A stretch of DNA of 64,000 nt from Clitopilus passeckerianus. Lineage: Eukaryota; Basidiomycota; Agaricomycetes; Agaricales; Entolomataceae. The notes under the pieces were generated by a model. That model was not told the origin of the DNA. It did no database searches and saw only the letters and a program-made list of their open reading frames with translations. Location: the NCBI GenBank assembly GCA_944990035.1, contig CALYLX010000115.1, forward strand, positions 434,001 through 498,000, written 5' to 3'. The position numbers and the translations under genes were made by a program. Numbering within the stretch: position 1 is the stretch's first letter; every line of letters begins with the position of its first letter. Shown here piece by piece: positions 60,796-64,000 of this stretch.

Positions 60796-61230
60796 ATGAA
60801 GTTTGCCTCCATCTCCGCTACCCTCGCCCTCATCGCTGTCCCAGCTCTCGCCGACTCCTTGGCATACGACACCGTCTACGACAACGCCGGGGGATCCCTC
60901 ACCACGGTCGCCTGCTCAGACGGCGAACATGGCCTCATCCCACGAGGCTTCAACACCTTCGGTGACCTCCCCACCTTCCCTCGCATCGGGTCCGCAGGTG
61001 CCATCACAGGCTGGAACTCGCCCAGCTGCGGCTCATGCTGGGAGCTTACATGGACCGACGGCCAAGGCAAGCAACACACGGAAATTATGACTGCCATCGA
61101 CTCTACCGATCCTGGAGACTTTGTTACCACCCTTTCGGCGTTGAATACTTTGACCGACGGCAAGGGAACGAGCTTGGGGAGGGTTGATGTTTCTGCTAAA
61201 CAGGTCGATGCTTCTCAGTGTGGTCTTTAA
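60796..61230 (+). CDS. cerato-platanin family secreted protein, copy 1
   Basis: A single exon of 144 residues. The signal peptide is MKFASISATLALIAVPALA, and the mature form starts near DSLAYDTVYDN. The cerato-platanin fold motifs are VACSDGEHGL, FPRIGSAGAITGWNSPSCGSCWELTW and the C-terminal VDASQCGL. The four Cys residues fit the family's two disulfides. These small double-psi beta-barrel proteins are secreted or cell-wall bound, bind chitin oligomers, loosen polysaccharides and can trigger defence in plants. The start at 60796 was chosen because the signal peptide begins there, although the frame is open further upstream. A tandem paralog lies at 62313. Confidence 0.95.
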   Translation: MKFASISATLALIAVPALADSLAYDTVYDNAGGSLTTVACSDGEHGLIPRGFNTFGDLPTFPRIGSAGAITGWNSPSCGSCWELTWTDGQGKQHTEIMTAIDSTDPGDFVTTLSALNTLTDGKGTSLGRVDVSAKQVDASQCGL

Positions 61231-61519
61231 TGGTAAGAAAGGTCGAATCCGGGTTTGAATATTTACACATTTACTGACGGGTGTACTCTCTAGACTATGT
61301 TGTTACACGATAACGCCTTTGATGGGACATTACGAGCGTATTTTAATTATTTGGACACTATATATATGCAGCGTGTATTTTTCGAGCAAATAAGTTAGGC
61401 CCTGTTGCTAGTCTACCTCGCTATTCTGGTCAAATTAATCTGGGTTGAATCCTATTGGTGTCTAAAATGTCCCTGTTTAGCGAATTACAAGACTGACTTC
61501 AGAATCGTTTGTCCTTGGC
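61231..61519. other. 3' flank of cerato-platanin 1
   Basis: No gene; AT-rich. Confidence 0.4.
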
Positions 61520-61690
61520 GCTAAACGAGCGCTTAATAGTTGGCGCATAGAGGCGGCACATGATGTAAGCGTTCTTTCGTGAAGCCAACCACCATCCACT
61601 CGCCATGACAAACATTTTCGGCCTTTCGAGGGATATACTCACCATCATCTGACTCAAGTTTGGGCTTTCCTTCTCGGACTTGGTCACCTG
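61520..61690 (+). pseudogene. truncated F-box gene start (duplication leftover)
   Basis: The promoter and the first codons (MTNIFGL.., ATG at about 61609) match those of the F-box gene at 63188 (MTNISDL..). The frame ends after about 15 codons and homology stops soon after. It marks the breakpoint of the cerato-platanin tandem duplication. Confidence 0.7.
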
Positions 61691-62200
61691 CTGGCCACTT
61701 TGAAGCACAGACACTTGAATGGAACTCTGTCAACGTCCCCTGAGCATGCCAGACGTCTAAATTCGATCAGGCAACAACCGTGACCTTACGAGGGCGGAAC
61801 ATTGCCTACCGTGAAATCTTGCGGCCCGTTTCACAAATATATTTCCCCTTCCCGACCTTTGGTGTGGGACGTGTGCCGCCGGAGCACAGCTGTACAGATT
61901 GCGGTCGATGCCAGTCGTCGGATTTACTCTGCTCGGGTTTTTAAGTCGAGTATCCTGCCAGGAGATACTACCGGTGCTTGCTCGGGAAGACTACCAGTCG
62001 ACAGAAATCATAGTCGCATGACAATGAGAGAAGTCCAGGTTCGTGATCCCGAGACTGGGAACGACGAGGCCAAGGTTCACATGACACGGGGAGGGTTCTC
62101 TGTCTGCTCCACATCTGTCGATGATACATGGGTGCGGCCTATTCTTCCCGCTTCGAGGTCATTCTCGGCAGCGACGCTTACTTTTGAATTAACGATGGGC

Positions 62201-62208
62201 TATTTAAG
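62201..62208 (+). promoter_or_regulatory. TATA-like element of cerato-platanin 2
   Basis: TATTTAAG lies 112 bases before the ATG at 62313, matching the first copy. Confidence 0.6.
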
Positions 62209-62312
62209 CAGGTCAACATGACCTTTTACCCTTCAATTCTTCGAGCCACATCGAGCTTCACACTTGGGGCCAACCAAAGCTTTACTTTTCATCACTCCGA
62301 CTCTTCCCTGAT

Positions 62313-62747
62313 ATGAAGCTCACCTCCGTCCTCGCCACTCTGGCCCTCATTGCCGCCCCTACCCTCGGCGAGTCATTGGCGTATGACACCGTCTACGATA
62401 AGGCATCCGGATCCCTCACCACCGTCGCCTGCTCAGATGGCGAACACGGCCTCCTCACACGGGGATTCAAAACCTTCGGAGATCTACCCACCTTCCCCCG
62501 TATCGGTTCTGCAGGCGTTATTGCAGACTGGAACTCGCCTAACTGTGGTACATGCTGGCAGCTCACCTGGAAGGATGGACAAGGCAAGCAACATACGGAG
62601 ATTATGACTGCCATTGATGCCACCGATCCCGGCGAATTTGTAACCTCCCTTTCGGCATTGAATACCTTGACTAATGGGCAGGGAGAGAACTTGGGGAGAG
62701 TCAATGTCTCCGCTAAACAGCTCGAAGCTTCAAAGTGTGGACTGTAA
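62313..62747 (+). CDS. cerato-platanin family secreted protein, copy 2
   Basis: A single exon of 144 residues with signal peptide MKLTSVLATLALIAAPTLG. The mature part aligns with copy 1 without gaps: SLAYDTVYDKASGSLTT, VACSDGEHGLLTRGF, FPRIGSAGVIADWNSPNCGTCWQLTW and SKCGL. All four Cys are kept. Differences include more Lys and Glu near the C-terminus. Both copies look functional, so the duplication may raise dosage or split roles. Secreted or wall-bound, as for the family. Confidence 0.95.
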   Translation: MKLTSVLATLALIAAPTLGESLAYDTVYDKASGSLTTVACSDGEHGLLTRGFKTFGDLPTFPRIGSAGVIADWNSPNCGTCWQLTWKDGQGKQHTEIMTAIDATDPGEFVTSLSALNTLTNGQGENLGRVNVSAKQLEASKCGL

Positions 62748-63187
62748 TAGTAAGAAACAGTGAATCCAGGTTCGGTTGTTTAGACATTTATTGAGTTATT
62801 TATTCCCTAGGCCGCACTATTGGACAATGGTCCCTTCAATTCCACCATTCGGGGGATATTTCTTTCTTTATCATGTATCACGGACACCACTCGACACCAT
62901 TTGGATATGAAGCATGTGCAATGCTTGTCATGTGAATGACTTGGGCTTTACTAAATTATCCTGTCATTTCTATCAAAATCAGTGTTATACTTGACTTGAG
63001 TGCTATCAGCGTGTGAAACAGACTAATGAGTAGGAAATATGTGAGACGGAGGCTTTGACGCTTTATATTTAATCAGACGAGCGAGCGCTTGATGATTGGC
63101 GCCGATTTACAGGAGAGGCATGGTGCATGATGTAAGCGCTCGACAAAATCAACAGCCTTTCATGAAGCCAACTACCATCCCCACGTC
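62748..63187. other. 3' flank of cerato-platanin 2 and promoter of the F-box gene
   Basis: The part from about 63070 is shared with 61520-61608, so the F-box promoter was copied too. Confidence 0.5.
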
Positions 63188-64000
63188 ATGACCAACATCT
63201 CCGACCTTCCAGACGATGTACTTCTTACATTATTCCTCAATAATTTCCAATATTCAGCGATGTTCAGCCCTGCTTTAGCCATGGGACTATTTTCGCCATG
63301 GTCTCGCGTTTTGAGCCACAAGAAATCGATTGTGCTGGTTTGCAAACGCTGGAATGCCCTTGGGACGCCTTTCCTATATCGAGATATTGTTCTCAGGCGT
63401 TATGGAGAGTTCACGCTACTGCTTCAGACCCTTATCTCGACTTTCCTGGGATCTAGCACCAGAAGCTTCGTACTGGCCAATTCCTTCCATGTTCCCGGCC
63501 ATGAAGTCCAGTTGTTTCAAAGGAACTTGGCCGTATTGCTCAATCTCCTCCCCCGGCTTTCCAACCTCAGCCTTCAACCAATAATTCCAGACAAAATTCG
63601 GTTGGACGAACCTGTTAACCTTTCCTCAATTACAACGATTCAACTTGGAGAGAACTTCCCAATAAGCTACTTCTGCCCGTTAATCAGGAGATACTCAACA
63701 CAGTTGAGATGCATTTCATGCACCATCGCTGCATATAGCTCCATACCCGGATTTCAACTCCCAAAACTTGAAGAATTACACGTAATATTGGAACGCTCTC
63801 GGCGTGGCGAAACTATTGTCTCTGCTGGAGACACCCTCCACCATATCCTCCCAATGATATGGTCAATGCCGGCTCTTCGTTCCCTTTTTATCAAGGTGGG
63901 ATATCCAGATACCCAGAACAGATGGCTACCTCATCTAGAGAGATTCTGTCATAACTACGGGGCAAACCTCCAATTTCTCGACATCCGACGCCAGTGGCGG
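63188..64000 (+). CDS. F-box protein, N-terminal part, cut by the window end
   Basis: An open frame without stop from the ATG at 63188 to the window edge, at least 271 residues. The F-box begins at the N-terminus: ISDLPDDVLLTLFLNNF, then VLVCKRWNALGTPFLYRDIVLRR. A leucine-rich body follows (LLNLLPRLSNLSLQPIIP, LPKLEELHVILERS, MPALRSLFIKVGYP). It is probably an SCF adaptor. The full length and C-terminus lie outside the window. Its promoter and first codons are duplicated at 61520-61690. It belongs to a different F-box subfamily from those at 47.8-56.8 kb. Confidence 0.8.
   Translation, partial: MTNISDLPDDVLLTLFLNNFQYSAMFSPALAMGLFSPWSRVLSHKKSIVLVCKRWNALGTPFLYRDIVLRRYGEFTLLLQTLISTFLGSSTRSFVLANSFHVPGHEVQLFQRNLAVLLNLLPRLSNLSLQPIIPDKIRLDEPVNLSSITTIQLGENFPISYFCPLIRRYSTQLRCISCTIAAYSSIPGFQLPKLEELHVILERSRRGETIVSAGDTLHHILPMIWSMPALRSLFIKVGYPDTQNRWLPHLERFCHNYGANLQFLDIRRQWR

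Larger units (their letters stand above)
60206..61690. repeat. tandem duplication unit 1 (cerato-platanin plus F-box 5' fragment)
   Basis: This unit corresponds to about 61745-63240. Both begin with CTAAAT..GGTT/AGG text followed by CGAGGGCGGA, then GTTTCAC. Each has TATTTAAGC(A/T)GGTC and a cerato-platanin gene. Each ends in ATGATGTAAGCG, then GAAGCCAAC(C/T)ACCATCC and the start codon of an F-box gene. In unit 1 the F-box copy is cut after about 15 codons. Confidence 0.72.
61745..63240. repeat. tandem duplication unit 2 (cerato-platanin plus full F-box gene start)
   Basis: Counterpart of 60206-61690; see there for the shared landmarks. Here the F-box gene continues intact. Confidence 0.72.

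Overview
The window is fungal nuclear DNA, almost certainly from an agaricomycete basidiomycete. Genes are split by many short introns (about 47-65 nt, GT..AG), and the content is typical of mushroom-forming or crust fungi: GMC oxidoreductases, tandem cytochrome P450s, cerato-platanins, and many fast-evolving F-box/leucine-rich proteins. The assignment rests on gene content and intron style; no taxonomic marker was searched.

Layout. 1-7.8 kb: two GMC (aryl-alcohol-oxidase-like) flavoenzymes flank two small CsbD-like stress proteins and a secreted Cys-rich orphan. 8.07-8.20 kb: tRNA-Val(AAC) with a 55-nt intron. 9.1-10.9 kb: squalene epoxidase (ERG1). 10.9-14.2 kb: gene-poor, with a three-copy diverged repeat. 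14.2-19.2 kb: a tandem duplication holding an intact F-box gene, a decayed F-box copy, an intact EF1B-gamma-like GST, and a leftover GST 3' fragment. 20.4-24.6 kb: a Ser/Pro-rich unknown, tRNA-Ile(AAT) and a TPR/J-domain co-chaperone. 24.8-38.8 kb: five tandem P450s on the minus strand, one of them a pseudogene, with a 617-bp TIR element between copies. 39.5-44.8 kb: a DUF4140/DUF4139 protein, a broken UbiA gene and an intact UbiA gene. 45.0-47.5 kb: an F-box/WD40 ubiquitin-ligase receptor. 47.8-56.8 kb: four F-box/LRR-like paralogs, two intact and two decayed. 57.4-58.6 kb: a mitochondrial carrier. 59-59.9 kb: RNA polymerase III subunit Rpc25. 60.2-63.2 kb: a tandem duplication of a cerato-platanin plus the start of an F-box gene. 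From 63.2 kb: the F-box gene, running off the window.

How the genes relate. Housekeeping genes (ERG1, the J-protein, the WD40 F-box receptor, the carrier, RPC25, tRNAs) alternate with accessory blocks. The accessory blocks share one pattern: local tandem duplication whose breakpoints fall inside a neighbouring gene, followed by decay of one copy. The P450 array together with the UbiA-type prenyltransferase/terpene-cyclase-like gene is the best candidate for a metabolic gene cluster. That is an inference from adjacency and family, not shown by the sequence alone.
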